Shown here in pieces: positions 17,763 through 25,618 of a stretch of 64,000 nt of DNA (its first letter is position 1; the number at the start of each line of letters is the position of its first letter). Source of the stretch: Deltaproteobacteria bacterium (GTDB taxonomy: Bacteria; Desulfobacterota; Desulfobulbia; Desulfobulbales; JAJRZW01); NCBI GenBank assembly GCA_024275015.1, contig JAJRZW010000016.1, forward strand, positions 70,899 to 134,898, given 5' to 3'. A model generated the notes under the pieces. That model was not told where the DNA came from, made no database searches, and worked only from the letters and a program-made list of their open reading frames with translations. The translations under genes and the position numbers were made by a program.

Positions 17763-18731
17763 ATGCGCTACCCCGCCGTTATACTGACCATAACCCTTCT
17801 TCTCCTCAGCGCCTGCAGTCAGGAGGATGAAGCCTCGTACACCCCGCCAAGGTATACCGCCACAGTATACGCCCTAGCCGCATCCGACCACATAGCCGTC
17901 CTTCACCTTAAAGACAATAAACTCGAACAAATCAAACTGGATCGGGAGGGGGCGGATCTCGCCACCGTTGACGGTCGGCTATTTATCCTCTCCACCGACG
18001 GAGCCGTCGCCGAGATAAGGAACCTGATCGTTGGTAAATGGACCCGGGTCAGCGATCACGGCGTTTCCCTGGCGATGAAAGACAAAAACACCCTTCTGGT
18101 TCTCGGCCGGACAGAGATATGCCTGTATAAACCCGGCAGCGGAGTAAAACAGCGGGTAGCCCTGAAAAAAAGGGCAAGCGCGATCAGCTTTGACCGGCAA
18201 AAGAACCTGATCTGGGCCATCGACCGCAAAGGCAGCCGGGCATTCAGCCTCAACGGTGATAGTTTCAAGCTGGTTAAAAAGATTGACGGCATCGGCAATT
18301 CCCCCCACCACGCCCTGTCCTTTCCGGGTACCAACGAGATCTGGGTCGCCGAGGGTAACGAGTTTATGAACGGCAAACCATACGGGGTCGGCTATGCCGG
18401 AAACGGAGTGGCGGCAAGCGGAGGGATCAACGTGGTTGACACCATAAACGGCCGCCAGACCGATTTCATCATCGTCGGCGGCAATGTTGTGGATCTCACT
18501 CTCTCGGCGGACAAGAAAAAAATATATGTCGCCACCAGCCAGTACCCCGAATATCTCGATGCGACCATGACGGTTGTTGACCCTGAACAACGGCGGGGAA
18601 AGGCCGAGTTCCGCCTCTGCCTCTACTGCCATGAAGAGCACAACGTCGAGCCCAAGGATGGCAGGGCCATAGTCCGAGCCATGGCGGTTGTCGAGCCTTT
18701 GGTGAAGCCCGTCTCCGGGAAGAAACCATGA
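17763..18731 (+). CDS. Lipoprotein beta-propeller with one C-terminal haem c motif
   Basis: The signal peptide ends in the lipobox LLSAC, so Cys19 or its neighbour is lipidated and the protein is membrane-anchored in the envelope. It is a paralogue of the 12514 product: both contain EGNE(F/L)..NGKP.GVGY and a CxxCH near the end; here CLYCH at residues 286-290, two residues off the equivalent place. Length 322 aa. The ribosome site AAGGAG is ideal, and the gene overlaps the TlpA-like gene by ATGA, so it belongs to the ABC operon. It probably docks near the permeases and passes electrons or binds the transported metal; that role is inferred. Confidence 0.87.
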   Translation: MRYPAVILTITLLLLSACSQEDEASYTPPRYTATVYALAASDHIAVLHLKDNKLEQIKLDREGADLATVDGRLFILSTDGAVAEIRNLIVGKWTRVSDHGVSLAMKDKNTLLVLGRTEICLYKPGSGVKQRVALKKRASAISFDRQKNLIWAIDRKGSRAFSLNGDSFKLVKKIDGIGNSPHHALSFPGTNEIWVAEGNEFMNGKPYGVGYAGNGVAASGGINVVDTINGRQTDFIIVGGNVVDLTLSADKKKIYVATSQYPEYLDATMTVVDPEQRRGKAEFRLCLYCHEEHNVEPKDGRAIVRAMAVVEPLVKPVSGKKP

Positions 18732-19255
18732 AAGTCGGCGCCGTCATCATTCTTGTCGCCATCGTTGTCGCCTTTGCCTCACCGCAACAGGCAACAGCGG
18801 TAATTCCACCATGGGAGATCGAAGGGCTCAAGAACAAACCGGCCCCGGAATTTTCGGCCAAAGACGTCGCAGGCAACAATCATATTCTGAAAGAATACCG
18901 CGGCAGGGTGGTGCTTATAAACTTCTGGGCCACCTGGTGTTCCCCCTGTCGCCGTGAAATGCCTTCCCTGATAAAACTTTACCATAAATACAATAACCAG
19001 GGGCTTGTCCTGCTCGCGGTGAGCGTCGATGAACAGCGGCGGGCGGTAGAAAACTTCACCCGCAAGCTACCCCTGCCCTTTCCGGTGATTTCCGACCCGG
19101 AGGAAAAGATATCATCCCACTACAAGGTCTTTGCCTACCCGACCTCATTCCTCATCGACAGGAACGGCATAATCAGGAAAATAATCACCGGTGAACGCGA
19201 CTGGCTGGCTCCGGAGTTCACCGCCAGGCTTGAAAAAATGATGGGAGTGGACTGA
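18728..19255 (+). CDS. TlpA/ResA-like periplasmic thioredoxin
   Basis: A signal peptide (about 25 residues) precedes a thioredoxin fold with the active site WATWCSPCRRE (Cys71, Cys74) and the cis-proline loop AYPTSFLID near residue 136. Family members (TlpA, ResA, CcmG) are membrane-linked thiol-disulfide reductases, often for apocytochrome c maturation. Here the haem-binding propellers and the CC-bearing permeases of the same operon are obvious candidate partners. It is translationally coupled to the lipoprotein gene by ATGA. TlpA-like genes are likewise found downstream of the p19-type ABC genes in C. jejuni. Confidence 0.92.
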   Translation: MKVGAVIILVAIVVAFASPQQATAVIPPWEIEGLKNKPAPEFSAKDVAGNNHILKEYRGRVVLINFWATWCSPCRREMPSLIKLYHKYNNQGLVLLAVSVDEQRRAVENFTRKLPLPFPVISDPEEKISSHYKVFAYPTSFLIDRNGIIRKIITGERDWLAPEFTARLEKMMGVD

Positions 19256-19256
19256 T

Positions 19257-19336
19257 GATGAACTCGTAACAACTCCCCGCCCGGCGGCCCGGAAATCGCC
19301 GTTTTCAGCCGGAGCGGGGAGTTATTACGAATCCAT
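19257..19336. repeat. Short palindromic element, family C
   Basis: gatgaactcgtaacaactcc and its mate ggagttattacgaatccat form the ends of an 80-bp palindrome. The ends match the terminal inverted repeat of the larger elements at 24502, 55720 and 58314. It begins 1 base after the TlpA stop and may end or attenuate transcription into the SPFH-like gene. Confidence 0.75.
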
Positions 19337-19367
19337 AATTACTTTTTACAGGACCATAAGGAAGCCC

Positions 19368-19913
19368 ATGAAGAAAAAAAACCTGCTCATAATTATCATC
19401 GCCCTGGCGATCGTCGTTGCCGTCAGCGGACGATGGGAAACTGTCGGCAATAGTGAAATCGCGGCCCGAACCTCCATCTTCGGCCCGATATCGACCTATG
19501 GCCCCGGCGATAAGGTTTTTGTCCTCCCCGGGGTCTATAAACTACTCCGATTCAAGGCCGAGGCGGTGAATATTGATCTCAGCGGTGACGCAGCCATAAT
19601 GATTGGCACCGGAGCTACCAGGAAGACAGTGGAATGCCAGATTGCCTACACCCTCAGCGACCCGGCGGCACTGATAAAAAAATTCGGCATCACCCCGCCG
19701 GGGGGAGAAATCAAGACGGAGATAAAAAAAATCATCAGCAGCGAACTTTACGCCGCAGCAAAGACCGACAAGGATTTCATGGGCACCATACCATCCAGGG
19801 TCCTTCTGACCGCCAGACTGCTGGATACCCTGAGCCAAAGACTTAATCCGGTGGGGATAAAACCACAAAGCCTCAACCTGCGCCTGCGGAAAGACGCAAA
19901 AAAGCCGGCCTGA
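19368..19913 (+). CDS. Short SPFH/band-7-like membrane-anchored protein
   Basis: One N-terminal helix (residues 4-20) precedes a domain of about 150 residues whose phrases GRWETVGNSEIAARTSIFG, LPGVYKLLRF and ECQIAYTLSDPAALIKKFG match the first half of SPFH/prohibitin proteins. Full SPFH proteins are usually 250-350 aa with a coiled-coil tail; this one is 181 aa and lacks the tail. The ribosome site AGGAAG is near the ATG. It may belong to the ABC operon (112-bp gap holding a palindrome) or be separate. A scaffold role for the membrane complex is a guess. Confidence 0.7.
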   Translation: MKKKNLLIIIIALAIVVAVSGRWETVGNSEIAARTSIFGPISTYGPGDKVFVLPGVYKLLRFKAEAVNIDLSGDAAIMIGTGATRKTVECQIAYTLSDPAALIKKFGITPPGGEIKTEIKKIISSELYAAAKTDKDFMGTIPSRVLLTARLLDTLSQRLNPVGIKPQSLNLRLRKDAKKPA

Positions 19914-19933
19914 GGCAACCGGCCGGCTTTTGA
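19901..19933 (+). terminator. Rho-independent terminator after the SPFH-like gene
   Basis: aaagccggcc...ggccggcttt forms a GC-rich stem with flanking A and T tracts. It overlaps the last codons of the SPFH-like gene and would end the ABC operon. Confidence 0.85.
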
Positions 19934-19946
19934 AACAAACAAGGCC

Positions 19947-20043
19947 GTTGGCCTCGCAATAGCGGGCCAACGGCAATTGCGTCTATAACTTGTTGAAATT
20001 ACATGAATCCTGTTCCGTTTACGATACTTGTTACGACTTCATC
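19947..20043. repeat. Palindromic repeat family D, copy 1
   Basis: gttggcctcgcaat...gcgggccaacggcaattgc with the right end acttgttacgacttcatc. The same unit recurs at 22226, 55395 and 63827. Its ends are diverged versions of the family C terminal repeat. It lies between the ABC operon and the convergent pilin-like gene. Confidence 0.85.
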
Positions 20044-20058
20044 AAGTTTGCGGCAAGC

Positions 20059-20445
20059 TTACCAGCTTTTGCTAAGCTTCGCCTTGACCGTGGGAGCGGT
20101 AGCACCGGACGGAGTCTCTGCGGTTGAAACCCAGATGGAATAACTGCCGGTAATGCTGTTAAGGCTCGATCCCGAAATCGTCCACCCCTCCGGCAACTCT
20201 TCCATGGCCGCCACCAGAGTGTTGGCGTCACTTATGGCGGTGGTTTTACTCGGGCTGAAAAGCCTTGAAGCAAAATTAACCGCAGCGGCGGCAGAGGCGC
20301 CGCCGTAAACTCCATCAGCCGCCGCCCTGGCCGCCTCGGTACGCAGGTCCTGATATTTCGGTACCGCAACCGCGGCCAGAAGCCCGAGGATAACAATTAC
20401 CATCACCAGTTCAATCAAGGTAAAACCACGATTATTCCTCAACAT
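20059..20445 (-). CDS. Type IV pilin-like / pseudopilin protein
   Basis: The start at ATG 20445 (not 20511) is fixed by the short leader MLRNNRG followed by FTLIELVMVIVILGLLAA, the canonical prepilin cleavage and methylation site with Phe at +1 and Glu at +5. AGGGAGG precedes this ATG. The mature protein is about 120 residues, the size of MSHA-type or minor pilins, with VPKYQDLRTEAARAAADGVY after the helix. Cleavage by prepilin peptidase would insert it in the inner membrane for assembly into a pilus or type II pseudopilus. No assembly genes adjoin it; pilT lies 42 kb away at 62528. Confidence 0.92.
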   Translation of the reverse strand: MLRNNRGFTLIELVMVIVILGLLAAVAVPKYQDLRTEAARAAADGVYGGASAAAAVNFASRLFSPSKTTAISDANTLVAAMEELPEGWTISGSSLNSITGSYSIWVSTAETPSGATAPTVKAKLSKSW

Positions 20446-21010
20446 GAATACCGCCTCCCTCTTTAGGGCACCTTTTAGACGTACCTTTTCATCCGACAAC
20501 TGCGTCAACACCGAAACAGCTCACATAATCTATGAAAATGATATGCTTTCATATTTCGGAGCCCCTTTGTTCCCGGACAAAAAATAAAAAAGGTATCCGT
20601 TAGTAAGATTTAACAACAGCCGTCCTTTCTACCTTATTATTTACCTGGATCCGTGACGGCTTAGTGGCAACCGAGTATGTATTCATCTGAATTCATGCGT
20701 TTTTTGCCGGATTTTCACTCCGGCGGGAATTTCACCCCGCCGCCCTTCGGGCGTCCGGGAACGACTCATCCGCGGTGTCGGCAACCCGTTGATATACCGA
20801 AGTATAATCAACGTGCTTGCCTCCTTGCGCCTGCGCCGTTCCCGAACGTCACGGATCCAAGTATTTAATAATATCACATGGTTCATTGATAAAAGCAAAA
20901 AAAACCGCCTTATTGCTTTTTCCCGACGACCAAACTATCCTATTCGCCCATCAAACACATTCCATATTGCGCCTGTTCCAGCCATAAATCATCGTCTTGA
21001 GGAAAAAGAG
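20446..21010. other. Divergent control region between pilin and LysR genes
   Basis: Coordinates span the divergent gap. atgaaaatgatatgctttcat near 20532 is an interrupted palindrome that could be a LysR-type site. From 20706 three hairpins follow each other: gccggattttcactccggc, ggcgggaatttcaccccgcc and cgcccttcgggcg; the first two share the loop motif ATTTCAC. I see no coding sequence. The track ORF 20789 uses this region only as an artificial N-terminal extension of LysR. Confidence 0.5.
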
Positions 21011-21901
21011 ATGGACCTGCATCACCTGAGAATATTCACCACTGTTTACGGTTGCGGCAGCTTTACCGGCGCGTCAAAAAAATTAGCCATCAGCCAGCCG
21101 ACCATAAGCGAACACATAAAGAACCTTGAGACAGAACTGTGTCTCACCCTCTTTGACCGGCTGGGTCGTTCGATAAAACCCACGGACGCGGCCCGAAGCC
21201 TTTTCCCCAGAGCCTTGAAAATAATTGACGACCTCGATTCCCTGAAAAATGATCTACAGCAGCAGGGCGACCCACTGGCCGGAGAACTGACCATTGGCGC
21301 CAGCACCATTCCCGGGGAATATATTCTCCCGGGGATAGCGGCAAAATTTAAAAGAAAAAACGAACTGGTAAGATTCAACGTCGAAGTCCACGATTCCGCT
21401 GATATCTGCCGGATGGTCGCCGGACACGAAGTGATTATCGGCATCGTCGGCGCCAGGAGTCAGGACAAACACCTGAACTTCAGGGCGGTATTCAACGACG
21501 AGCTTCTGCTTGTGGCCCCGGCAACAACAGGGTATCCCGACCAAATCACTATTGCAGACTTACGCGATCTGCCATTCATCTGTCGCGAGGAGGGATCAGG
21601 GACCCAAAAAAGCGTTGCCAGGATATTGGCAGCCCATGGGGTCGAGGTGGAAAGACTGACAAAAACGGCTACCCTGGGTTCAAGCACCGCGGCCAAGGAG
21701 GCGGTAAAAGCCGGGCTCGGGGTGGCGATAATATCCTCCCTCGCCATCAGGGACGAGCTTGACTCCCGACGGATGAAAAAAATCACGGTCAAAGGCCTTG
21801 AGATGAAAAGACGATTCTTCCTGGTTACCCACCGCAAACGCACTCTCCCCCACCTCTATCAGGCCTTCATCACCTCCATTAAACACGACCTGAAACCGTG
21901 A
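21011..21901 (+). CDS. LysR-family regulator of the selenium-metabolism-associated type
   Basis: The first conserved residues are MDLHHLRIFTTVYGCGSF, so the start is ATG 21011 after GAGG, not the track start at 20789; this gives 296 aa, normal for LysR. The helix-turn-helix covers about residues 18-37 (GASKKLAISQPTISEHIKNL). The substrate domain phrases LTIGASTIPGEYILPG, GIVGARS and GSGTQKSV match the LysR subgroup that accompanies selenium genes in anaerobes, as I remember it. selB at 38563 supports selenoprotein synthesis in this organism. Target genes are unknown; the divergent pilin gene is the closest candidate. Confidence 0.9.
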   Translation: MDLHHLRIFTTVYGCGSFTGASKKLAISQPTISEHIKNLETELCLTLFDRLGRSIKPTDAARSLFPRALKIIDDLDSLKNDLQQQGDPLAGELTIGASTIPGEYILPGIAAKFKRKNELVRFNVEVHDSADICRMVAGHEVIIGIVGARSQDKHLNFRAVFNDELLLVAPATTGYPDQITIADLRDLPFICREEGSGTQKSVARILAAHGVEVERLTKTATLGSSTAAKEAVKAGLGVAIISSLAIRDELDSRRMKKITVKGLEMKRRFFLVTHRKRTLPHLYQAFITSIKHDLKP

Positions 21902-21908
21902 GGGGCAG

Positions 21909-22057
21909 CAGTCCGTTGAAAAACGGACTGTACGCGGCTGATGTCCGCGCCGCCGATTTTGCCGGGTTGAAAACCCCGGTGAAATCGAGAGGTTGGCCGG
22001 AACTTGTTTTGGCCAACCGGGAGTTTAAAAAGCCAGGACGGCTTTTTCAACAGTCTG
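21909..22057 (+). repeat. Multi-hairpin repeat family A, full five-hairpin copy
   Basis: All five stem-loops are present in order: cagtccgttgaaaaacggac tg; the GCGG...CCGC stem; gattttgccgggttgaaaac with its mate; ggttggccggaacttgtttt with ggccaacc; and the aaagccaggacggcttt stem. It begins 8 bases after the LysR stop and may provide the transcript end. Confidence 0.9.
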
Positions 22058-22225
22058 ATAAAGGTATAAATCAAACAACCGCGTTTAATCTCAGCCACAG
22101 CCGTCACTGATTCAAACCTTGTTCCAGGGTATCAGGCTATCCAGACCCGCTGCCGTCTTTTCCGGATCAAAAACGAAAACTCGATTTAATTGGAAATTAT
22201 TTTTTTATGCTTATATATAAATATT

Positions 22226-22329
22226 GTTGGCCTCGCAATAAATTGCGGGCCAACGGCAATTGCGCTTATAGCTTATTGAAATTACGTGGACCCGCTTCCG
22301 TTTGAGATATTTGTTACGAGTCCATCATC
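22226..22329. repeat. Palindromic repeat family D, copy 2, with direct-repeat flanks
   Basis: gttggcctcgcaataaattg to cgagtccatcatc. AATATT occurs immediately before (22220-22225) and after (22330-22335), consistent with a 6-bp target duplication. A family C/A element starts directly after the right copy. Confidence 0.75.
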
Positions 22330-22335
22330 AATATT

Positions 22336-22456
22336 GATGGTCTCGTAATTCCCCGCGGAGGCGTCTTCGGCGATTTTCGGGAAAAGCGCCGAAGACGGGA
22401 TGGGTTACCAGTCCGTTGAAAAACGGACTGGTAAATGATGAATCCGTAACAAGTTC
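22336..22456. repeat. Composite C/A element, truncated copy
   Basis: GATGGTCTCGTAATTCCCC at the left end, then the stem gcgtcttcggcg / cgccgaagacg, then hairpin 1 cagtccgttgaaaaacggac tg, then a lone gatgaatccgtaacaagttc. Hairpins 2-5 are absent. It lies just upstream of the small cysteine-rich gene. Confidence 0.8.
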
Positions 22457-22496
22457 GATATACAAGGAGTAGCACATTTATGAAGAGGAGAACAAG

Positions 22497-22652
22497 ATGA
22501 ATGGCAACATAATCGTGGCCCTTATCGTAGTATTCGCTGCCCTTTTCACTATCAGGGGAATCATGAAGTGTGTCAGTGGAGAAAGCGACTGCTGCGGATG
22601 CCCTGACAACAAAAAATGCAAAAATGAAAAAAATCCCTGTGGGCCTGTATGA
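22497..22652 (+). CDS. FeoB-associated-type small cysteine-rich membrane protein
   Basis: This 51-aa gene is too short for the ORF track. It starts with ATG after AGAGGAG and reads one N-terminal helix (residues 4-22, IIVALIVVFAALFTI) followed by a basic, cysteine-rich tail with six cysteines, including DCCGCPDNKKC. This is the pattern of the FeoB-associated Cys-rich membrane proteins, which usually sit next to feoB. No feoAB gene is in the window, so here it is free-standing between two repeats. The cytosolic cysteines could bind iron or an Fe-S cluster. The good ribosome site and typical layout make it more than chance. Confidence 0.7.
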   Translation: MNGNIIVALIVVFAALFTIRGIMKCVSGESDCCGCPDNKKCKNEKNPCGPV

Positions 22653-22670
22653 CCCGGGATTACCGCATAA

Positions 22671-22819
22671 AGGCCGTTGAAAAAACAGACTTGTGCGGCG
22701 CATGTACGCGTCGATGATTTCACCGGATTGAAAAACCCGGTGAAATCGAGAGGCTGGCCGAAACTTTCTTGGCCAACCAGAGTTGAAAAAGCCATGAACG
22801 GCTTTTTCAACCGTCTGTT
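22671..22819 (+). repeat. Multi-hairpin repeat family A, five-hairpin copy
   Basis: ggccgttgaaaaaacagact, then a GCGGCGC stem, gatttcaccggattgaaaaa with its mate, gctggccgaaactttcttgg and the closing gccatgaacggctttttcaa stem. Hairpin 1 is decayed here. It starts 18 bases after the small cysteine-rich gene. Confidence 0.88.
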
Positions 22820-23050
22820 TGACTGCCCCGCCCCGCCTGCTATATAATTTCCCGTACGGATTTAAACAATATTGTCATTAAAATCTATCCTGGGAAACTC
22901 AGAATTTTCGTTCCAGAACAAGAAACGCCAAACTCAAAAAGCGCATTACCCCACAGCGGGATGAGCATTTTTATTTTGGGGTTGACATCGTAATGAAGCA
23001 AAAAAACATTTTATCAAAACAGCCTTAAATCTCATCAGGAAGGATCTACC
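22820..23050. other. Gap upstream of a small ORF, with a faint family B relic
   Basis: ccaaactcaaaaagcgcatt and gggatgagcatttttatttt (22929-22980) resemble the two arms of family B in diverged form. The rest is AT-rich with no gene visible apart from the ribosome site of the ORF at 23051. Confidence 0.4.
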
Positions 23051-23239
23051 ATGGAAGGTGGTTTCAAGGAAGGTTGGTACTCTCATCAAAGCATGGGATT
23101 GATCAAGGTATTCCAGAACCGGAACGATGCCTGGGTATATCAGTGCTACACCACTAACGGCACCAAAGCCCTGTCCCGGGAACGCCCAATGGACAGCTGG
23201 ATCTGGGCTCTGAGCCAAGAGGCCCCGGAACAACACTAA
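23051..23239 (+). CDS. Small hypothetical protein (62 aa)
   Basis: I do not recognise a family. AGGAAGGATCTACC before the ATG is a good ribosome site, and the composition is protein-like rather than repeat-like: three Trp, two Tyr, and the readable block MGLIKVFQNRNDAWVYQCY. No signal peptide or membrane helix. It lies between a repeat-filled gap and the convergent aspartate aminotransferase. The protein-like composition and ribosome site argue for a real short gene, but conservation is untested. Confidence 0.55.
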   Translation: MEGGFKEGWYSHQSMGLIKVFQNRNDAWVYQCYTTNGTKALSRERPMDSWIWALSQEAPEQH

Positions 23240-23257
23240 CCCCTCCTGACCTCGATT

Positions 23258-24469
23258 TCACCCGGGATTAAACGCCGCCAACGCCTTCTTCAGCCGGACC
23301 ATCCCCTGCTGCAGAACATCCATTGAAGTGGCAAAGGAGAAGCGAACGTGAGCGTCGGAGCCGAACGCGGCCCCGGGGACAGTGGCCAGCAGGGCCTCGT
23401 CAAGCAGGTATTCACTCATGGCCACCGATCCGTCAATGCGTCGCTCCCCGGCCTTGCGGCCATAATAAGCACTGAAATTGGGGAACACATAAAAGGCGCC
23501 GATGGGCTCAACACAAGTAACTCCGTCCATGGCGGCAAATTCCCCCAACAGATAGTCAAGTCGTTCACGAAAGGCAACGGTCATCATTGCCGCGAAATCA
23601 TGACCGCCGGCAACCGCGGCCAGGGCAGCCTTCTGGGCCACCGATGAAGGGTTGGAGGTAGACTGGCTCTGAATCTTGTTCATCGCCGCGATGATATGGG
23701 CCGGTCCCAGGGCATAGCCAATGCGCCAGCCGGTCATGGCGTAAGATTTCGACACCCCGTTTAAAATCATAACCTGATCGGTAAGTCCTGGATCAGCATC
23801 GAGAATATGGGACGGCATCCCGTCAGCATAATAAATAGTGTCGTAGATATCATCGCTTATCACTACCCAGTTATTCTCCCGGGCCATGGCGGCAATGGCG
23901 CCCAGAGAGTCAAGGGAAAGCACCGAGCCGGTGGGATTGGAGGGGCTGTTAATGATAATTCCCCGGGTCCGGTCAGTGACGTATTGCTTTAATATCTCCG
24001 GATCAAGGTCAAAATTCTTATCTTCCGACAGGGGAACGATAACCGGCCTGGCCCCGGCAAGCATGATAATCGCCGGATATGACACCCAGTAGGGAGCAAG
24101 AACAAGAACCTCGTCGCCGGGACCGAACAGGGCCTGGGCCATATTATAAAGCCCGTGTTTACCGCCGCAGGATACCTGAACCTGGTCCGGGGTGTAATTC
24201 CAGCCATGTTCGGCGGCATAATTCTTAACAATCTCTTCACGCAGCTCGACAATCCCCGGAACCGGAGTATAACGGGTGAAACCGTCGTCAATGGCCCTTT
24301 TCCCGGCAGCGCAGACCCATTCCGGAGTACCGAAATCAGGCTCACCCACGCTGAAATTAAGGACATCCGCCCCCTTGGCCCGCAGGGCCTTGGCCTTGGC
24401 ATTAACCGCCAGGGTCGGGGAGGGTTCTATCTGTGAAAGCCGCTCTGCAAGATTGATCTTTTCGTTCAT
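23258..24469 (-). CDS. aspC: Aspartate aminotransferase-family PLP enzyme
   Basis: A fold type I class I aminotransferase of 403 aa. PSNPTGSVLS contains the substrate-orienting Asn-Pro-Thr-Gly, and NGVSKSYAMTGWRIGY holds the PLP-binding lysine followed by the conserved glycine-rich turn. VRFSFATS near the C-terminus carries the arginine that binds the substrate alpha-carboxylate. It should interconvert aspartate and oxaloacetate with glutamate/2-oxoglutarate, though related enzymes prefer other amino acids. AGGAG lies upstream of the ATG. The truA gene lies upstream on the same strand, now separated from it by a 336-bp repeat element. Confidence 0.9.
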   Translation of the reverse strand: MNEKINLAERLSQIEPSPTLAVNAKAKALRAKGADVLNFSVGEPDFGTPEWVCAAGKRAIDDGFTRYTPVPGIVELREEIVKNYAAEHGWNYTPDQVQVSCGGKHGLYNMAQALFGPGDEVLVLAPYWVSYPAIIMLAGARPVIVPLSEDKNFDLDPEILKQYVTDRTRGIIINSPSNPTGSVLSLDSLGAIAAMARENNWVVISDDIYDTIYYADGMPSHILDADPGLTDQVMILNGVSKSYAMTGWRIGYALGPAHIIAAMNKIQSQSTSNPSSVAQKAALAAVAGGHDFAAMMTVAFRERLDYLLGEFAAMDGVTCVEPIGAFYVFPNFSAYYGRKAGERRIDGSVAMSEYLLDEALLATVPGAAFGSDAHVRFSFATSMDVLQQGMVRLKKALAAFNPG

Positions 24470-24501
24470 TACACACTTGCTCCTGTCAGGATATAAAAAC
24501 T

Positions 24502-24837
24502 GATGCTCTCATAACAAATCGCCATGAAGGCGTCTTCGGCAACTTTCGGAAAAGCACCTAAGACGGGATGCGTTAACAGTCCGTTAAAAAACGGACTGTT
24601 AACGGTGCATGGACGCGCCGCCGATTTTATTGGGTTTGAAAAAAACAATAAAATCGAGAGATTGGCCAGAACTTGTTTTAGCCAACCGGGGGTTGAAAAA
24701 AAGCAGGACGGCTTTTTCAACAGCCTGTTAAGAAATCCCGCATGTTTCAGGGCATAATCCAAGTTCGGGATTTCAGCAGCCCGGCGCCCGGAAATCGCCG
24801 TTTTCTCCCCGGAGCTGGAACTTGTTACGACGCCATC
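24502..24837. mobile_element. Full-length composite element (MITE-like) between aspC and truA
   Basis: The element runs from GATGctctcataacaa to ttgttacgacgcCATC: 336 bp with imperfect terminal inverted repeats. Inside are the gcgtcttcggc stem, hairpin 1 cagtccgttaaaaaacggac tg, the other four family A hairpins, and a stem made from gaaatcccgc...gcgggattt-like arms (24733-24775). AAAACT flanks both ends (24496-24501 and 24838-24843), a candidate 6-bp target duplication. The right end supplies the last two bases of the truA stop codon. No transposase is encoded. Confidence 0.8.
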
Positions 24838-25597
24838 AAAACTTATAAAAAACCTTTTCCAGAAAAAGCCCCCGGGCCGGAGCGGTAGGACCGGCCGCAG
24901 CCCGATCTTTCGCGGCCATTACCGCGGCGAATTCCTCCGCGCTCATTCGGCCCCGGCCTGCCTCAATCAGGGTTCCGACGATATTTCGCACCATATGGCG
25001 AAGAAAACCGTCACCAGACACCCTGATTATAACGCCATCATCACCGGAAGGCGCAAGCCCGGCGGTAAAAATAGTCCTCACCGCACCCCGGCCTTCCGCC
25101 CGGGGATCACGGGAACCGCTGGCCTCAAAACTGCTGAAATCGTGGCGACCCACCAGCCGCGCCATACAAGTCTGCATCGCCTCAATATCCGGTTTTACCG
25201 ACATTTGCCAGCAGTAGAGGCGCTCGGTCGGCAAAGCCGGAAAGGCAAAACTCAAACGATAAGCATAGACCTTGCCAACCGCGCTCTTGCGCGGATGAAA
25301 ATCCGCCCCGGCATCGATCGCCCTGATCACCACAATATCATCCGGGAGGATACTGTTAAGCCCCCGGAGAATACCATCCGCCGGGATATTGCCTTCGGTA
25401 AAGAAAGCGGCGGTCATCGCCAGAGCGTGGACCCCTGCGTCGGTTCGTCCCGCCCCGTGAACCGAAGAATTCTCTCCGGTCAGACGGATAACCGCGGCCT
25501 CAAGCTCGCCCTGGATCGTCCGCTGTTCCTTCTGTCTCTGCCAACCGCAATAAGCGGTACCGTCAAATGCGACCTCAAGGGCGATATTGCGTTTCAT
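24836..25597 (-). CDS. truA: tRNA pseudouridine38-40 synthase
   Basis: TruA converts uridines 38-40 of the tRNA anticodon arm to pseudouridine. The 253-aa product has EVAFDGTAYCGWQRQ at the N-terminus and the catalytic aspartate in GRTDAGVHALAM near residue 52. The C-terminal half has GDGFLRHMVRNIVGTL, another family signature. Length is normal. The stop TGA overlaps the terminal GATG of the repeat element by two bases. argC begins 21 bases upstream on the same strand, so the two may share a transcript. Confidence 0.96.
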   Translation of the reverse strand: MKRNIALEVAFDGTAYCGWQRQKEQRTIQGELEAAVIRLTGENSSVHGAGRTDAGVHALAMTAAFFTEGNIPADGILRGLNSILPDDIVVIRAIDAGADFHPRKSAVGKVYAYRLSFAFPALPTERLYCWQMSVKPDIEAMQTCMARLVGRHDFSSFEASGSRDPRAEGRGAVRTIFTAGLAPSGDDGVIIRVSGDGFLRHMVRNIVGTLIEAGRGRMSAEEFAAVMAAKDRAAAGPTAPARGLFLEKVFYKF

Positions 25598-25618
25598 ATC
25601 CTCACAGACGGTAAGACT

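Noticed and set aside
20789-21010. N-terminal extension of the LysR ORF in the track
   Set aside because: LysR proteins begin at the helix-turn-helix; the extension covers hairpins and has no conserved sequence.
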